Shown here in pieces: positions 23,538-33,962 of a stretch of 64,000 nt of DNA (position 1 is the first letter of the stretch; each line of letters opens with the position of its first letter). The stretch spans positions 434,001 to 498,000 of the forward strand of contig NZ_LT629695.1 in assembly GCF_900099705.1 (NCBI RefSeq), in the 5' to 3' direction. The notes beneath the pieces are model-generated. The model searched no databases. It was not told where the DNA came from and worked only from the letters and a program-made list of their open reading frames with translations. Made by a program: the position numbers and the translations under genes. This stretch comes from Agrococcus jejuensis (lineage in GTDB: Bacteria > Actinomycetota > Actinomycetes > Actinomycetales > Microbacteriaceae).

Positions 23538-24731
23538 CTATCGGCCCGCCGGCGCCCTCGAGGACACGTCGCTCGTCGCCCGCGAGATGGCCGAGAGCCC
23601 CCACTCGAGCGGTCCCTTCGGCAGCAGCGCGCGCCACAGGGTGCAGCCGAGCACGACGCCGACCGAGAGGCGCACCCACGACCACGGGTCCGCCGAGAAG
23701 CCGTCGACGAGCAGGAACACGAGCGCGTGCGCCGTGTACGCCGTGAGGCTCATCGAGCCGACGGCCGCGATGGGGAACAGCACCCAGCGCAACCACCGCT
23801 GCGTCAGCAGGCACAGGGCGATGACGACGCACGCGACGCCTGCCGAGCCGAGCAGGTCGAACGTCGACCCCGAATGACCCTCGGGATCGAGGAGGCTCGC
23901 GAGGTCGGTGCCCTGCACGCGGCCGCGCCAGCCGGCGAGCAGGAAGTCCTCGATCGGCGCGAGCGCGAGCGGCACGAGGTTCGCGGCAGCGATCGCCACG
24001 ACGCCGGCACCGAGGATGACGAGCTGCACGCGCCAGCGCTCCATGTGCGCACGGCCGATCGCCATGCCGACGAGCGTGTAGCCGAACCACGTGAGCGCCG
24101 GGTAGAAGCCCGTGAGCGCCAGCTCGACGATCGCGGTGTCGACCATGTGCGCATCCCGCAGCCCGTCGACGAGCAGCACGCGCACCTGCGGCATCAGCAG
24201 GATCCAGCCGATGCCGAACGCCGCGAGCCCCCACCACGGCATGCGCAGGAACGGCAGGCTCATGGCGAAGAACAGTGCGTAGAACTCGATGATGACGACG
24301 AGCTCGGTGCCGAGCGCGACGATGATGCCGCCGACGGCGAAGATGAGCGCGGCGCGCACGAGGATGCGCATGCGCGCCTGCAGCAGCGGCACCCCGTCCG
24401 GGATGCTCGTGCGGCCCGCGATGATCGCGACCGCGACGCCCGCGAGCACCGCGAAGGTCGCGGAGGCGTTGCCCCACGCGAGCTCGCTCCACGTGCCCGG
24501 CTCGAGCCAGTGGAACTCGTACGCGATGACGCCCGTGTGCACGGCGAACATGCCGAGCACCGCGAGCCCGCGCGCGACGTCGAGGCCGATGACGCGGCCG
24601 CCCGAGCCGACGAGCTCGCGCAGGCGGCGCACGATCCACGGTCGCCGCTGCGGCGCCACGGGCGCGGGCGCCGCGGTTGCGTCGGCCGCGCGCGGCTGCG
24701 CAGGTGCCTCCGTCGCCACCCGCGCCTCCAC
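23538..24731 (-). CDS. Multi-pass acyltransferase-like protein (HGSNAT/DUF418 type)
   Basis: A 397-residue integral membrane protein with about ten hydrophobic segments. GRVIGLDVARGLAVLGMFAVH near residues 45-65 is the hallmark of the heparan-alpha-glucosaminide N-acetyltransferase/DUF1624-DUF418 group, including the Asp and His expected for acyl transfer across the membrane. The N-terminal 35 residues are Ala/Pro-rich and cytosolic. The GTG start at 24731 lies 2 bases after the argF stop. The position inside an arginine cluster is odd; its acceptor molecule is unknown. Confidence 0.72.
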   Translation of the reverse strand: MEARVATEAPAQPRAADATAAPAPVAPQRRPWIVRRLRELVGSGGRVIGLDVARGLAVLGMFAVHTGVIAYEFHWLEPGTWSELAWGNASATFAVLAGVAVAIIAGRTSIPDGVPLLQARMRILVRAALIFAVGGIIVALGTELVVIIEFYALFFAMSLPFLRMPWWGLAAFGIGWILLMPQVRVLLVDGLRDAHMVDTAIVELALTGFYPALTWFGYTLVGMAIGRAHMERWRVQLVILGAGVVAIAAANLVPLALAPIEDFLLAGWRGRVQGTDLASLLDPEGHSGSTFDLLGSAGVACVVIALCLLTQRWLRWVLFPIAAVGSMSLTAYTAHALVFLLVDGFSADPWSWVRLSVGVVLGCTLWRALLPKGPLEWGLSAISRATSDVSSRAPAGR

Positions 24732-24733
24732 GG

Positions 24734-25657
24734 TCAGTCCTGCTCGAGCAGCCAGGCCAGCAGCGCCTTCTGGGCGTGCAGCCGGTTCTCCGCCTCGTCC
24801 CAGATGACCGACTGCGGGCCGTCGATGACCTCCGCCTCGACCTCGAAGCCGCGGTCGGCGGGCAGGCAGTGCAGGAAGATCGCGTCGCCCTTGGCCTTCG
24901 TCATGAGCTCGCGCGTCACCTGGTAGCCGGCGAACGCCTCGAGGCGCGCGGCCTTCTGGTCCTCGCGACCCATCGACACCCACGTGTCGGTCACGACGAC
25001 GTCGGCGTCGGCCATCGCCTCCGCCGGGTCGGACAGCAGCGTGATCGAGCCGCCCGTCGACGCCGCGATGCGGATGGCGTCCTCGACGATCTCGCGCCGC
25101 GGACCGTACGACGCGGGATGCGCGACGCGCAGGTGGATGCCGGCCGTCGCGCACGCGAGCAGGTACGAGTGCACCATGTTGTCGCCGCCGTCGCCGACGA
25201 ACGCGACCGTGAGGCCCTGCAGCGCGCCCTTGTGCTCGCGGATCGTGAGCAGGTCGGCGAGCAGCTGGCACGGGTGGAAGTCGTCGCTGAGCGCGTTGAC
25301 GACGGGCACGGTCGTGCCTGCAGCCATCTCCTCGAGCCCCGACTGCGCGTACGTGCGCCACGCGATGGCGGCGACCTGGCGCTCGAGCACGCGCGCCGTG
25401 TCGCTCGCGGTCTCCTTGCCGCCGAGCTGGCTCGACGCCGTCGAGATCACGAGCGGCACGCCGCCGAGGTCGGCGATGCCGACCGCGAACGAGACGCGCG
25501 TGCGCGTCGACGACTTGTCGAAGATCACGGCGACCGTCTGCGGACCCTCGAGCGGGCGCTCGGCGAACCGATCGGCCTTCATGCGCTCGGCGCGGTCGAG
25601 GATCGCGGCCTGCTCGGCAGGGCTCAGGTCGTCGTCGCGCAGCAGGTGGCGGGTCAT
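24734..25657 (-). CDS. argF: Ornithine carbamoyltransferase
   Basis: Forms citrulline from ornithine and carbamoyl phosphate. The 307-residue enzyme shows the carbamoyl-phosphate loop STRTR at 50-54, the DDFHPCQ region at 125-131 and the ornithine-binding HCLP at 263-266. The ATG at 25657 forms an ATGA overlap with argB. In many actinobacteria argD separates argB and argF; here the two are directly joined. Confidence 0.96.
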   Translation of the reverse strand: MTRHLLRDDDLSPAEQAAILDRAERMKADRFAERPLEGPQTVAVIFDKSSTRTRVSFAVGIADLGGVPLVISTASSQLGGKETASDTARVLERQVAAIAWRTYAQSGLEEMAAGTTVPVVNALSDDFHPCQLLADLLTIREHKGALQGLTVAFVGDGGDNMVHSYLLACATAGIHLRVAHPASYGPRREIVEDAIRIAASTGGSITLLSDPAEAMADADVVVTDTWVSMGREDQKAARLEAFAGYQVTRELMTKAKGDAIFLHCLPADRGFEVEAEVIDGPQSVIWDEAENRLHAQKALLAWLLEQD

Positions 25658-26565
25658 GCGTGTCCTTCGGTGTCGGGGTGGACCTCCGTGCCGGAGCCGG
25701 AGTCCGTGAAGATCTCGAGCAGCACGGCGTGCGGCTCGCGGCCATCGACGATCGCCGCCTTCGCGACGCCGCCCTCGACGGCGTCGAGGCACGCCTGCAT
25801 CTTGGGGATCATGCCGCTCGCGAGGCTCGGCAGCAGCGAGTGCAGCTCGGTCACGCCGATCGACGAGACGAGCGACGCCGTGTCGGGCCAGTCGCGGTAG
25901 AGGCCGGCGACGTCGGTGAGCACGACGAGCTTCTCGGCGCCGAGCGCGATCGCGAGGGCCGCGGCGGCGGCGTCGGCGTTGACGTTGAGCGACTCCCCCG
26001 GCCGGTCGCGGTCGGGCGCGACCGACGAGACGACGGGGATGACGTCGTCGTCGAGCAGGCGCTGCACCGCGCGGGGGTCGACGGCGACGACGTCGCCGAC
26101 GTGGCCGAGGTCGAACTCCTCGCCATCGACGATCACGCCGCGGCGCACGGCCTGGAAGAGCCCCGCATCCTCGCCGGACAGGCTCGCGGCGTGCGGGCCG
26201 TGCTCGTTGACGAGCGACACGAGCGTGCGCGACACCTCGCCCGTGAGCACCATGCGCACGACCTTCATCGCCTCGGCGCTCGTCACGCGGTAGCCGCCGA
26301 CGAACTCGCTCGCGATGCCGTGACGCTCGAGCTCGGCCGAGATCTGCGGCCCGCCGCCGTGCACGACGACGGGCTTGATGCCCACGTGGTGCAGGTAGAC
26401 GACGTCCTGCGCGAACGAGCGCTGCAGCTCCTCGTTCACCATGGCGTTGCCGCCGTACTTGATGACCATCGTCGCGCCGCGGAAGCGCTGCAGCCAGGGC
26501 AGCGACTCGATGAGGGTCGCGGCCTTCGCGGCGGCGGGCGCGGTGGTGTCGTCGTGCGTCGTCAT
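25654..26565 (-). CDS. argB: Acetylglutamate kinase
   Basis: Phosphorylates N-acetylglutamate, the committed step and usual point of arginine feedback. The 303-residue amino acid kinase has KYGGNAM near 35-41, HGGGPQI and LNVNADAAA. The N-terminal extension of about 30 residues before VIKYGG is the type found in arginine-sensitive enzymes (family knowledge). The ATG at 26565 follows the argJ stop by only 7 bases. Confidence 0.95.
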   Translation of the reverse strand: MTTHDDTTAPAAAKAATLIESLPWLQRFRGATMVIKYGGNAMVNEELQRSFAQDVVYLHHVGIKPVVVHGGGPQISAELERHGIASEFVGGYRVTSAEAMKVVRMVLTGEVSRTLVSLVNEHGPHAASLSGEDAGLFQAVRRGVIVDGEEFDLGHVGDVVAVDPRAVQRLLDDDVIPVVSSVAPDRDRPGESLNVNADAAAAALAIALGAEKLVVLTDVAGLYRDWPDTASLVSSIGVTELHSLLPSLASGMIPKMQACLDAVEGGVAKAAIVDGREPHAVLLEIFTDSGSGTEVHPDTEGHA

Positions 26566-26572
26566 GCTCGGC

Positions 26573-27730
26573 TCAGCTCGCGTAGGCGGAGTTCTCGTGC
26601 ACGTAGTCGTGCGTGAGGTCGTTCGTGCGGATCGTCGCGGCCGCGTCGCCGACGCGCAGGTCGACGAGGATGCGCGTGGCGCGCGGCGTGAGGTCGACCT
26701 CCTCGCGCGGACGGTCGGGTCCGCCGGCGTGGCAGACGCGCACGCCGTTGAACGACACGTCGACGTCGTACGGGTCGAACGCGGCGTCGGTCGTGCCGAT
26801 CGCGGCGAGCACGCGGCCCCAGTTGGGGTCGTTGCCGAAGATCGCGGCCTTGAAGAGGTTGTTGCGCGCGATCGACCGGCCGACGACGACGGCGTCGTCC
26901 TCGCTCGCCGCGCCCACGATCTCGATGGCGATGTCGTGGCTCGCGCCCTCGGCATCCCCCTGCAGTCGTGCGGCGAGGTCGTCGCTCGCGGCCGTGACGG
27001 CTGCGGCGAGCTCGTCGGCGGTGGGCGCGACGCCGGAGGCGCCGGAGGCGAGCAGCACGACGGTGTCGTTCGTCGACATGCAGCCGTCGGAGTCGAGGCG
27101 GTCGAACGTCACGCGCGTCGCGGCGCGCAGCGCGGCGTCGAGCGTCGCGGCGTCGGCGACGGCGTCGGTCGTGAGCACGACGAGCATCGTCGCGAGGCCG
27201 GGTGCGAGCATGCCCGCGCCCTTCGCCATGCCGCCGACGCTCCAGCCGTCGCGCTCGACGTGCACCTGCTTCGCGACCGAGTCGGTCGTCATGATCGCGT
27301 GCGCCGCGTCGTCGCCGCCCTCGGTCGACAGCGCGGCGGCCGCATCCGTCATGCCCTGCAGCACGCCGGCGCGGAACGTCTCGTCGCCCACGCCGATGAG
27401 GCCCGTCGAGCACACGACGACGTCCTGCGCGTCGACGCCCACGAGCTCGGCGACGCGCTCGGCGGTCTGATGCGTGGTCTGGAACCCGAACGAGCCGGTG
27501 AAGCAGTTCGCGCCGCCCGAGTTGAGCGCGACGGCGCGGGCGCGGCCGTCGGCGATCGCCTGCTCGCTCCAGAGGATGGGGTTGGCCTTGGCACGGTTCG
27601 ACGTGAAGACCGCGGCGGCGGCGTCGAGCGGGCCGTCGTTGACGACGAGCGCGACGTCGCGCGCCCCCGACGACTTGAGACCGGCGACGACGCCGGCGGC
27701 GCGGAAGCCCTGCGGCGCGGTGACGCTCAC
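26573..27730 (-). CDS. argJ: Bifunctional glutamate N-acetyltransferase/N-acetylglutamate synthase
   Basis: Transfers acetyl from N-acetylornithine to glutamate, closing the acetyl cycle. The 385-residue Ntn-like precursor self-cleaves before Thr181 in the [13 protein letters not shown] motif, giving alpha and beta chains. The GTG at 27730 overlaps the argC stop (GTGA). No separate argA is seen nearby, in line with the cyclic pathway. Confidence 0.95.
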   Translation of the reverse strand: MSVTAPQGFRAAGVVAGLKSSGARDVALVVNDGPLDAAAAVFTSNRAKANPILWSEQAIADGRARAVALNSGGANCFTGSFGFQTTHQTAERVAELVGVDAQDVVVCSTGLIGVGDETFRAGVLQGMTDAAAALSTEGGDDAAHAIMTTDSVAKQVHVERDGWSVGGMAKGAGMLAPGLATMLVVLTTDAVADAATLDAALRAATRVTFDRLDSDGCMSTNDTVVLLASGASGVAPTADELAAAVTAASDDLAARLQGDAEGASHDIAIEIVGAASEDDAVVVGRSIARNNLFKAAIFGNDPNWGRVLAAIGTTDAAFDPYDVDVSFNGVRVCHAGGPDRPREEVDLTPRATRILVDLRVGDAAATIRTNDLTHDYVHENSAYAS

Positions 27731-28770
27731 GGGGCGACGCCGTCGGTCGTGAGCCCGAGGTGCTCGTCGAGGCCCAGCGCGATGTTCGCCGACTGGATCG
27801 CGGCGCCCGCGGTGCCCTTGCCGAGGTTGTCGATGGCGCACACGACGACGACGCGACCCGCGCGCTCGTCGACCGTGACGCCCATGACGGCCGAGTTCGA
27901 GCCGACGACGTCGCTCACGCGCGGCGTCTCGCCGTGCGGCAGCACGTGCACGTAGCGCTCGTCGGCGTATGCGGAGTGCCATGCCGACAGCACGTCGTCG
28001 ACGCTCGTGCCCTCGACGAGTGGCGCCGTGACGGTCGCGAGGATGCCGCGCGCCATCGGCACGAGCACGGGCGTGAACGAGATGCGCACCTCGGCGGCGC
28101 CAGCGGCGCGCAGGTTCTGCTCGATCTCGGGGATGTGGCGGTGCGTGCCGCCGACGGCGTACGCCTGCGCGTTGCCGAGCAGCTCGGACGCGAGGAGGTG
28201 CGGCTTGAGCGCGCGACCCGCGCCGCTCGGGCCGACCGCGAGCACGGCCACGACGTCGGTCGCATCCACGATCCCCGCCTGCACGCCCGGCGCGAGCGCG
28301 AGCGTCACGGCCGTGACGTTGCAGCCGGGCACGGCGATGCGGCGCACGCCGCGCAGGTTGCGGCGCTGCAGCGCGTCGCCCACGGGCAGCTCGGGCATGC
28401 CGTACGGCCAGGATCCGCCCCAGCCGTCGCCGTAGAACGCCTGCCAGTCGGCCTCGCTCGTGAGGCGGTGGTCGGCGCCGCAGTCGACGACGAGCACGTC
28501 GTCGCTCAGCTCGGCCGCGATCGCCGCCGACTGGCCGTGCGGCAGGGCGAGGAAGACGACGTCGTGCCCCTGCAGCTGCGCCGCGGTCGTCTCGACGAAC
28601 GAGAGGTGGCCGAGGGATCGGAGGTGCGGGTGGACGGCGAGGAGCGGCTGCCCGGCGTTCGAGTGCGCCGTGACGGTCGCGACCTCGAGCTCCGGGTGCT
28701 GGGCGAGCAGGCGCAGCAGCTCGCCACCGGCGTAGCCGCTCGCACCCGCCACGGCGACGGAGACAGACAT
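27727..28770 (-). CDS. argC: N-acetyl-gamma-glutamyl-phosphate reductase
   Basis: Reduces N-acetylglutamyl phosphate to the semialdehyde with NADPH. The 347-residue protein has the Rossmann start [12 protein letters not shown] at 9-20 and active-site Cys150 in VPGC. It is the first gene of the arg run. A TAGCCT -10 box at 28777-28782 is 6 bases before the ATG, so the operon message is probably leaderless, although GGGAGC also lies in that gap. I could not find a convincing ArgR operator in the short upstream gap. Confidence 0.96.
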   Translation of the reverse strand: MSVSVAVAGASGYAGGELLRLLAQHPELEVATVTAHSNAGQPLLAVHPHLRSLGHLSFVETTAAQLQGHDVVFLALPHGQSAAIAAELSDDVLVVDCGADHRLTSEADWQAFYGDGWGGSWPYGMPELPVGDALQRRNLRGVRRIAVPGCNVTAVTLALAPGVQAGIVDATDVVAVLAVGPSGAGRALKPHLLASELLGNAQAYAVGGTHRHIPEIEQNLRAAGAAEVRISFTPVLVPMARGILATVTAPLVEGTSVDDVLSAWHSAYADERYVHVLPHGETPRVSDVVGSNSAVMGVTVDERAGRVVVVCAIDNLGKGTAGAAIQSANIALGLDEHLGLTTDGVAP

Positions 28771-28804
28771 GCTCCCAGGCTACCCGTGGGCGCGTGCCCG
28801 GCCG

Positions 28805-29449
28805 TCACGCCTGGAAGTCGACCTGCACCTCGCTCGTGACCTCGATGTCGCTGCCCTCGAGCGCGATCGACGTGTCGGCGGCCGCGGCGCCACGCATCGT
28901 CGCCGCCATCGGCTGCGCCTTGAACCGCACGGGCTCGTCGGCGGCGCCCTCGCGGATGCTCGCGACGCGCGGCGACGACAGGCCGGCCGCGGAGGCGAAG
29001 TCGACGGCCTTGCGCTGCGCGTCGGCGATCGCCTCCGCGCGGGCCTTCGAGCCGAGCGCGTGGCTCGTCGCATCCGAGAGCGACCACTGGATGCCGCCCA
29101 CCTGGTGCACGGGGCGGGTCGCGACCGCGCCGATCCACGTGCCGAGCGCCTCGAAGTCGACGAACGTCACGTGCACGCTCGCCGCGGCGTCGAACACGAG
29201 GTCGCGGCGCTTGCCGTCGCCGACCCACTGCTCGTGGTGGCTCACCCACACGCGGTCGGCGTGCCAGCGCTCGGCCTGCCCGCCGTCGACGAACGCGCGC
29301 GCCTGCGCCGCGATCGCGGCGTGCGCCTCCGAGACGACGCGGATCGCCTCCTCGGGGTGGGCTGCGCGGTGCTGCGTCTGCACGACGACCGTCGCGCGCT
29401 CTGCGGGGGCGCGCTCGACGCCGAGGCCGGACACGGTGATCTGGGTCAT
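28805..29449 (-). CDS. SIMPL domain (DUF541) protein
   Basis: A 214-residue protein with the DUF541/SIMPL pattern: it opens with MTQITVSGLGVERAPAERA and carries the ARAEAIADAQRKA helix typical of the family. No signal peptide is visible, so unlike many periplasmic members it is probably cytosolic. A TAGCAT -10 box at 29457-29462 is 7 bases before the ATG (leaderless). The molecular function of the family is unsettled. Confidence 0.8.
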   Translation of the reverse strand: MTQITVSGLGVERAPAERATVVVQTQHRAAHPEEAIRVVSEAHAAIAAQARAFVDGGQAERWHADRVWVSHHEQWVGDGKRRDLVFDAAASVHVTFVDFEALGTWIGAVATRPVHQVGGIQWSLSDATSHALGSKARAEAIADAQRKAVDFASAAGLSSPRVASIREGAADEPVRFKAQPMAATMRGAAAADTSIALEGSDIEVTSEVQVDFQA

Positions 29450-29503
29450 GGCCCGGATGCTACTCGCGGCATCCGTGCCATGACCCAGGATCGGCAGGAC
29501 GCG

Positions 29504-31966
29504 TCAGTCGCGCAGCGTCGCGCCCGTGCGCTCGGTCGCGAGTGCGAGGCCCGCGAGCTTCGCCTCGGTCGCCTGCGCCGCCGTGAGCGTGCGCTCGGCG
29601 TCGCGGAACCGCAGCGCGAACGTCAGCGACTTCGCGCCGTCGAGGCCGGCGCCGCGGAAGTCGTCGACGAGCGCGACGTGCTCGAGCAGGTCGCCTGCAC
29701 CCTCGCGCACGGCGGCGAGCACGTCGCCGGCGGGCACGGAGGCGTCGACGACGACCGAGAGGTCCTGCGTCGCCGCGGGCGTCGCACCGATCGTCGCGGT
29801 GTCGAGGCTCACGCGAGCGGATGCGACGAGCGCGTCGAGGTCGAGCTCGACGACGGCGACCTGTCGGGGCAGGTCGGCGTCGGCGGCGAGCGACGGCAGC
29901 AGCTCGCCCGCGACGCCCACGACCGTCTCGCCCAGCAGCACCTCGGCCGTGCGGCCCGGGTGCAGCCAGTCGCGCTGCGCCTGGCGCACGTCGACCGCGA
30001 GGCCGAGCGTGCGGGCGACGCGACGCGCGACGTCGATGGCGTCGGCGACGCCGTAGACCTCGCGCGCCTGGCCGGGCTGCTTCGCGACGCGCGCGCCGAG
30101 CAGCAGCGCGCCGACGTGGCGCGGCTGCGTCGGCAGCGCGTCGAGCGTCGCGAGCACGTCGGCGTCGGGGCGCACGGCACCGGCCGGCACCGCATCCGTG
30201 CCGTGGTCGCCCTCGACGCGGAAGATCGCGCCGAGCTCGAACAGCGCGAGGTCGGTGAGGCCGCGGCCCACGTTGCGCTGCGCGGTCTCGACGAGGCCGG
30301 GCACGAGCGAGGTGCGCAGGAACGGACGGCGCTCGTCGAGCGGGTTCGTGAGGCGCACGGGCTCCGCACCCACGCGGCGCGCATCGGCCTCCGCCTGGAA
30401 CGGCGCGACGAGCACCTCGGTGAGGCCGCTGGCCGCGAGGGCGTTCGCCACGTTGCGGCGCAGGCGCTGCGGACGCGTGAGGCCGCTGCCCGACGGCGGC
30501 GACGGCAGCACCGAGGGGATGCGGTCGTAGCCGACGACGCGAGCCGCCTCCTCCACGAGGTCGACGCGCTCGGTGATGTCGGGGCGCCACGTCGGCGGCG
30601 TCACGCGCCACGTCGGTCCCTCGCCCGCGACGACGGTCGCGCCGATGCGCACGAGCGCATCCCGCGTCTCGTCGTCGGAGTAGTCGGCGCCCGTGACGCG
30701 CGAGGCGTCCTGGGGCGCGAACGCGATCGTCGGCTGCGCGGGCGTCTCGCCCACGGAGGTGCCGAGCGGGTCGGCCGTGCCGCCCGCGAGCTCGACGAGC
30801 AGGTCGACGACGCGCTGCGCCGCGACGGCCTGCAGCGCGGGGTCGACGCCGCGCTCGAAGCGCTTCGACGCCTCGCTCCACAGGCGGTGCCTGCGCGCCG
30901 TCCGTGCGATGGAGACGCCGTGGAACCACGCGGCCTCGATGAGCACGTCGGTCGTGCGGTCGCTCATCTCGGTGCGGTTGCCGCCCATGACGCCCGCGAG
31001 ACCCACGGGGCCCATGTCGTCGCAGATGAGCAGGTCCTCGGTCGACAGCGTGCGCGTGACGTCGTCGAGCGTGACGATCGTCTCGCCCTCGGTCGCGCGC
31101 CGCACCGTGATGCCGCCCTGCAGCAGGTCGAGGTCGTAGCCGTGGATGGGCTGGCCGAGCTCGAGCATGACGTAGTTCGTGATGTCGACGGCGAGCGAGA
31201 TCGGGCGCATGCCGGCGAGCGTCAGCCGCTGCTGCATCCAGCGCGGCGTCGCCTTCGTGGCGTCGATGCCGCGCACGGCACGCGCGACGAAGCGGCCGCA
31301 GCCCACGACGCCGCGGATCGGGGCGTCGTCGGCGATCGTCACGGGGAAGCCCGTGCCCTCGCCGGCCTCGATCGCGGCGGGGTCGCGGAACGCCCAGCCG
31401 GTCGAGAGCGCGAGCTCGCGCGCCATGCCGCGGATCGACAGCACGTAGCCGCGGTCGGGCGTGACGTTGACCTCGACCGCGACGTCGTCGAGGCCGAGCA
31501 GCGCGAGCGCGTCGTCGCCGGGCGTGGCGTCGTAGCCCTTCGCGTTGAGGCGCAGGATGCCGTCGTGGTCGTCGCCGAGGCCGAGCTCGCGCTCGGAGGC
31601 GATCATGCCGTCGGACACGTGGCCGTACGTCTTGCGTGCGGAGATCTCGAAGCCGCCGGGCAGCACGGCGCCGGGCAGCGACACGACGACGAGGTCGTCG
31701 ACGAGGAAGTTGCCCGCGCCGCAGACGATGCCGCGAGGCTCGTCCTCGCCGACGTCGACCTGCACCCAGCGGATGGTCTTGCCGTTCTTGTGCTCCTCGG
31801 CCTCGAACGACAGCACGCGGCCGACGACGAGCGGGCCCGTGACGTCGCCGCCGTGCAGCGCCTCCTCCTCGAGGCCGACGCGCACGAGCGCGGCGTGGAC
31901 GTCGTCGCCCGTCGTGCCCGCGGGGACGTCGACGTGCTCGGCGAGCCAGGACATGGGGGCGCGCAT
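29504..31966 (-). CDS. pheT: Phenylalanyl-tRNA synthetase beta subunit
   Basis: The 820-residue beta chain of the alpha2-beta2 enzyme. In order: an N-terminal EMAP-like tRNA-binding domain (about 40-150), the B3/B4 editing domain, the B5 domain (around 410-480), a class II-like core and a C-terminal ferredoxin-fold anticodon-binding domain (about 725-818, SVVVDASVPAGDVL onward). The ATG at 31966 shares one base with the pheS stop (TGATG), showing coupled translation; it lacks its own clear ribosome site. Confidence 0.96.
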   Translation of the reverse strand: MRAPMSWLAEHVDVPAGTTGDDVHAALVRVGLEEEALHGGDVTGPLVVGRVLSFEAEEHKNGKTIRWVQVDVGEDEPRGIVCGAGNFLVDDLVVVSLPGAVLPGGFEISARKTYGHVSDGMIASERELGLGDDHDGILRLNAKGYDATPGDDALALLGLDDVAVEVNVTPDRGYVLSIRGMARELALSTGWAFRDPAAIEAGEGTGFPVTIADDAPIRGVVGCGRFVARAVRGIDATKATPRWMQQRLTLAGMRPISLAVDITNYVMLELGQPIHGYDLDLLQGGITVRRATEGETIVTLDDVTRTLSTEDLLICDDMGPVGLAGVMGGNRTEMSDRTTDVLIEAAWFHGVSIARTARRHRLWSEASKRFERGVDPALQAVAAQRVVDLLVELAGGTADPLGTSVGETPAQPTIAFAPQDASRVTGADYSDDETRDALVRIGATVVAGEGPTWRVTPPTWRPDITERVDLVEEAARVVGYDRIPSVLPSPPSGSGLTRPQRLRRNVANALAASGLTEVLVAPFQAEADARRVGAEPVRLTNPLDERRPFLRTSLVPGLVETAQRNVGRGLTDLALFELGAIFRVEGDHGTDAVPAGAVRPDADVLATLDALPTQPRHVGALLLGARVAKQPGQAREVYGVADAIDVARRVARTLGLAVDVRQAQRDWLHPGRTAEVLLGETVVGVAGELLPSLAADADLPRQVAVVELDLDALVASARVSLDTATIGATPAATQDLSVVVDASVPAGDVLAAVREGAGDLLEHVALVDDFRGAGLDGAKSLTFALRFRDAERTLTAAQATEAKLAGLALATERTGATLRD

Positions 31967-33000
31967 CAGATGACCATCCCGAACTGCTCGGAGAAGCGGA
32001 CGTCGCCCTCGATCATGTCGCGCATGTCGTCGAGCTGGTAGCGGAACTGGAGGGTGCGCTCGATGCCCATGCCGAACGCGAAGCCCGAGTAGCGGTCGGG
32101 GTCGACGCCGGCGGAGCGCAGCACGTTGGGGTGCACCATGCCGCAGCCGCCCCACTCGACCCAGCGCGGGCCGCCGCGCATGCCGGGGTGCCACACGTCC
32201 ATCTCGGCGCTCGGCTCGGTGAAGGGGAAGTGGTTGGGGCGCAGGCGGATGCGCGCCTCCTCGCCGAACATCTGGCGCGCGAGGTGCTCGAGCGTGCCAC
32301 GCAGGTGGGCCATCGTGATGCCCTCGTCGACGGCGAGGCCCTCGATCTGCGTGAAGACCGGCAGGTGCGTCGCGTCGATCTCGTCGGTGCGGTACGTGCG
32401 GCCGGGGGCGACGACGTAGACGGGCAGGTCGCGCGTCAGCAGCGAGCGCACCTGCACGGGGCTCGTCTGCGTGCGCATCACGAGGTGCTTCGAGGCGGGC
32501 TCGACGTAGAAGGTGTCGGACTCGCCGCGCGCCGGGTGGTCGGGGTCGACGTTGAGCGCGTCGAAGTTGTACCACTCGTGCTCGAGCTCGGGGCCCTCCG
32601 CCACCTCCCAGCCCATGCCGGTGAAGATGTCGGCCATCTCGTCCATGAGCATCGTGAGCGGATGCCGCGAGCCGGGACGCTGGTGCGTCGCCAGGGCCGT
32701 GACGTCGACGGCCTCGGCCTGCAGGCGGGCCTGCTCCTCGGCGACGGCGAGCTCGCCCGTGCGGGCCTCGATCGCCTGGCCGACGCGGCCGCGCGCCTGC
32801 CCGATGGCGGCGCCGGCCTCCTTGCGCAGCTCGGGGGCGAGGTCGCGCAGCGAGCCGTTGAGCGAGGCGAGCTCGCTCCCCTGGCCGTTGTGCGCGGTCT
32901 TGGCGGCTTGCAGCTCGGCGACGGTGGTCGCGGCGGCGATGGCCTCGAGCGCGGCCGTCACGGCGGCGTCGAGCCTCGTCGTCAGATCGGGGTTGGACAC
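31966..33000 (-). CDS. pheS: Phenylalanyl-tRNA synthetase alpha subunit
   Basis: The 344-residue catalytic alpha chain: an N-terminal coiled coil (about 1-90) that holds tRNA, then class II motifs including HPLTMLMDE, the RTDEIDATH region and the C-terminal FGMGIERTLQFRY motif 3. The GTG start at 33000 lies 8 bases after a TACGAT -10 box (33009-33014), suggesting a leaderless message. I find no T-box or Phe-rich leader peptide in the 47-base gap. Confidence 0.96.
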   Translation of the reverse strand: MSNPDLTTRLDAAVTAALEAIAAATTVAELQAAKTAHNGQGSELASLNGSLRDLAPELRKEAGAAIGQARGRVGQAIEARTGELAVAEEQARLQAEAVDVTALATHQRPGSRHPLTMLMDEMADIFTGMGWEVAEGPELEHEWYNFDALNVDPDHPARGESDTFYVEPASKHLVMRTQTSPVQVRSLLTRDLPVYVVAPGRTYRTDEIDATHLPVFTQIEGLAVDEGITMAHLRGTLEHLARQMFGEEARIRLRPNHFPFTEPSAEMDVWHPGMRGGPRWVEWGGCGMVHPNVLRSAGVDPDRYSGFAFGMGIERTLQFRYQLDDMRDMIEGDVRFSEQFGMVI

Positions 33001-33015
33001 AGTCGTCCATCGTAT

Positions 33016-33043
33016 CGGCGGCGCGCCCGTGGGCGCGCCGCCG
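33016..33043 (-). terminator. Terminator of the amino acid ABC operon
   Basis: CGGCGGCGCGCCC pairs perfectly with GGGCGCGCCGCCG, directly after the last permease gene and just before the pheS promoter hexamer. The stem is almost closed (2-base centre), so the real loop is 4 or more bases. Confidence 0.72.
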
Positions 33044-33047
33044 TCGA

Positions 33048-33962
33048 TCACGTGGCGCGACCGGTCTCCGAGTCCGTCCCGACCTGGATGGCGATGAGCT
33101 TCGTGGTCGAGGTCTCGCCGCCGACCATCTTGCCGCGCTTCGGGGCGGCACCAGCCTTCGGGCCCTTGCTGATGCGGCGCTCGACGATCGTCGCGACCCA
33201 CGAGAGCAGGAGGCACATCGCGATGTAGACGACGGCGATGACGATCGCCGACTGGATGATCGGGCTGCCATAGGTGGCCTGCGTGCCGAGCAGCTTCGCG
33301 ACGTAGAGGAGCTCCTGGTACGTGATGATCGAGCCGAGCGCCGTGTCCTTCAGGGTCACGACGAGCTGGGCGATGATCACGGGCAGCATCGCGCGGATCG
33401 CCTGCGGCATCAGGATGAGGCGCAGCACGCCCGTCTTGCGCAGGCCGATCGCGTAGCCCGCCTCCTTCTGCCCGTTGGGCAGCGACTCGACGCCGGCGCG
33501 GATGACCTCGGCGAGCACGGAGCCGTTGTAGGCGATGAGCGCGATGACGACGGCGAAGTACGGCTCCATGCGGATGCCGATCGTGGGCATGCCGTAGTAG
33601 AGCAGCATCATGAAGATCAGCACGGGGATCGCGCGCATGACCTCGACGACGACCGTGACGGGCACGCGGATGACCGCGTGGTCCGAGAGCTTGCCGACCG
33701 CGAGGATGAAGCCGAGGATCAGCGAGCCGATCGCGGCCGCGACGAACGCGGCGAGGGTCTGCACGAGGCCGTCGATGACGCGCTGCCACACGGTCGAGTA
33801 CGTGAAGATGTACCACTTGTCGTACGAGAACTGGCCGGTGACGGCCATGCGCCAGAGGATGAAGCCGACGAAGGCGCCGACGATGGCGATCGTGACGACC
33901 GCGAGGATGCGGTTGCGCGCGATCGCGCGGGGGCCGGGGACGTCGTAGAGGACGGAGCTCAT
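33048..33962 (-). CDS. Amino acid ABC transporter permease (GluD-like)
   Basis: A 304-residue inner-membrane permease of the His/Glu/Gln family. It has about five hydrophobic helices and the EAA loop EAGYAIGLRKTGVLRLILMPQAIR that meets the ATPase. The C-terminal tail of about 45 residues is hydrophilic and Lys/Thr-rich, as in corynebacterial GluD. The ATG forms an ATGA overlap with the partner permease. With the three genes upstream it makes a complete importer; glutamate is the likely but unproven substrate. Confidence 0.88.
   Translation of the reverse strand: MSSVLYDVPGPRAIARNRILAVVTIAIVGAFVGFILWRMAVTGQFSYDKWYIFTYSTVWQRVIDGLVQTLAAFVAAAIGSLILGFILAVGKLSDHAVIRVPVTVVVEVMRAIPVLIFMMLLYYGMPTIGIRMEPYFAVVIALIAYNGSVLAEVIRAGVESLPNGQKEAGYAIGLRKTGVLRLILMPQAIRAMLPVIIAQLVVTLKDTALGSIITYQELLYVAKLLGTQATYGSPIIQSAIVIAVVYIAMCLLLSWVATIVERRISKGPKAGAAPKRGKMVGGETSTTKLIAIQVGTDSETGRAT

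Noticed and set aside
28769-32041. A 1090-codon plus-strand open frame
   Set aside because: Antisense shadow of the SIMPL gene and pheT.
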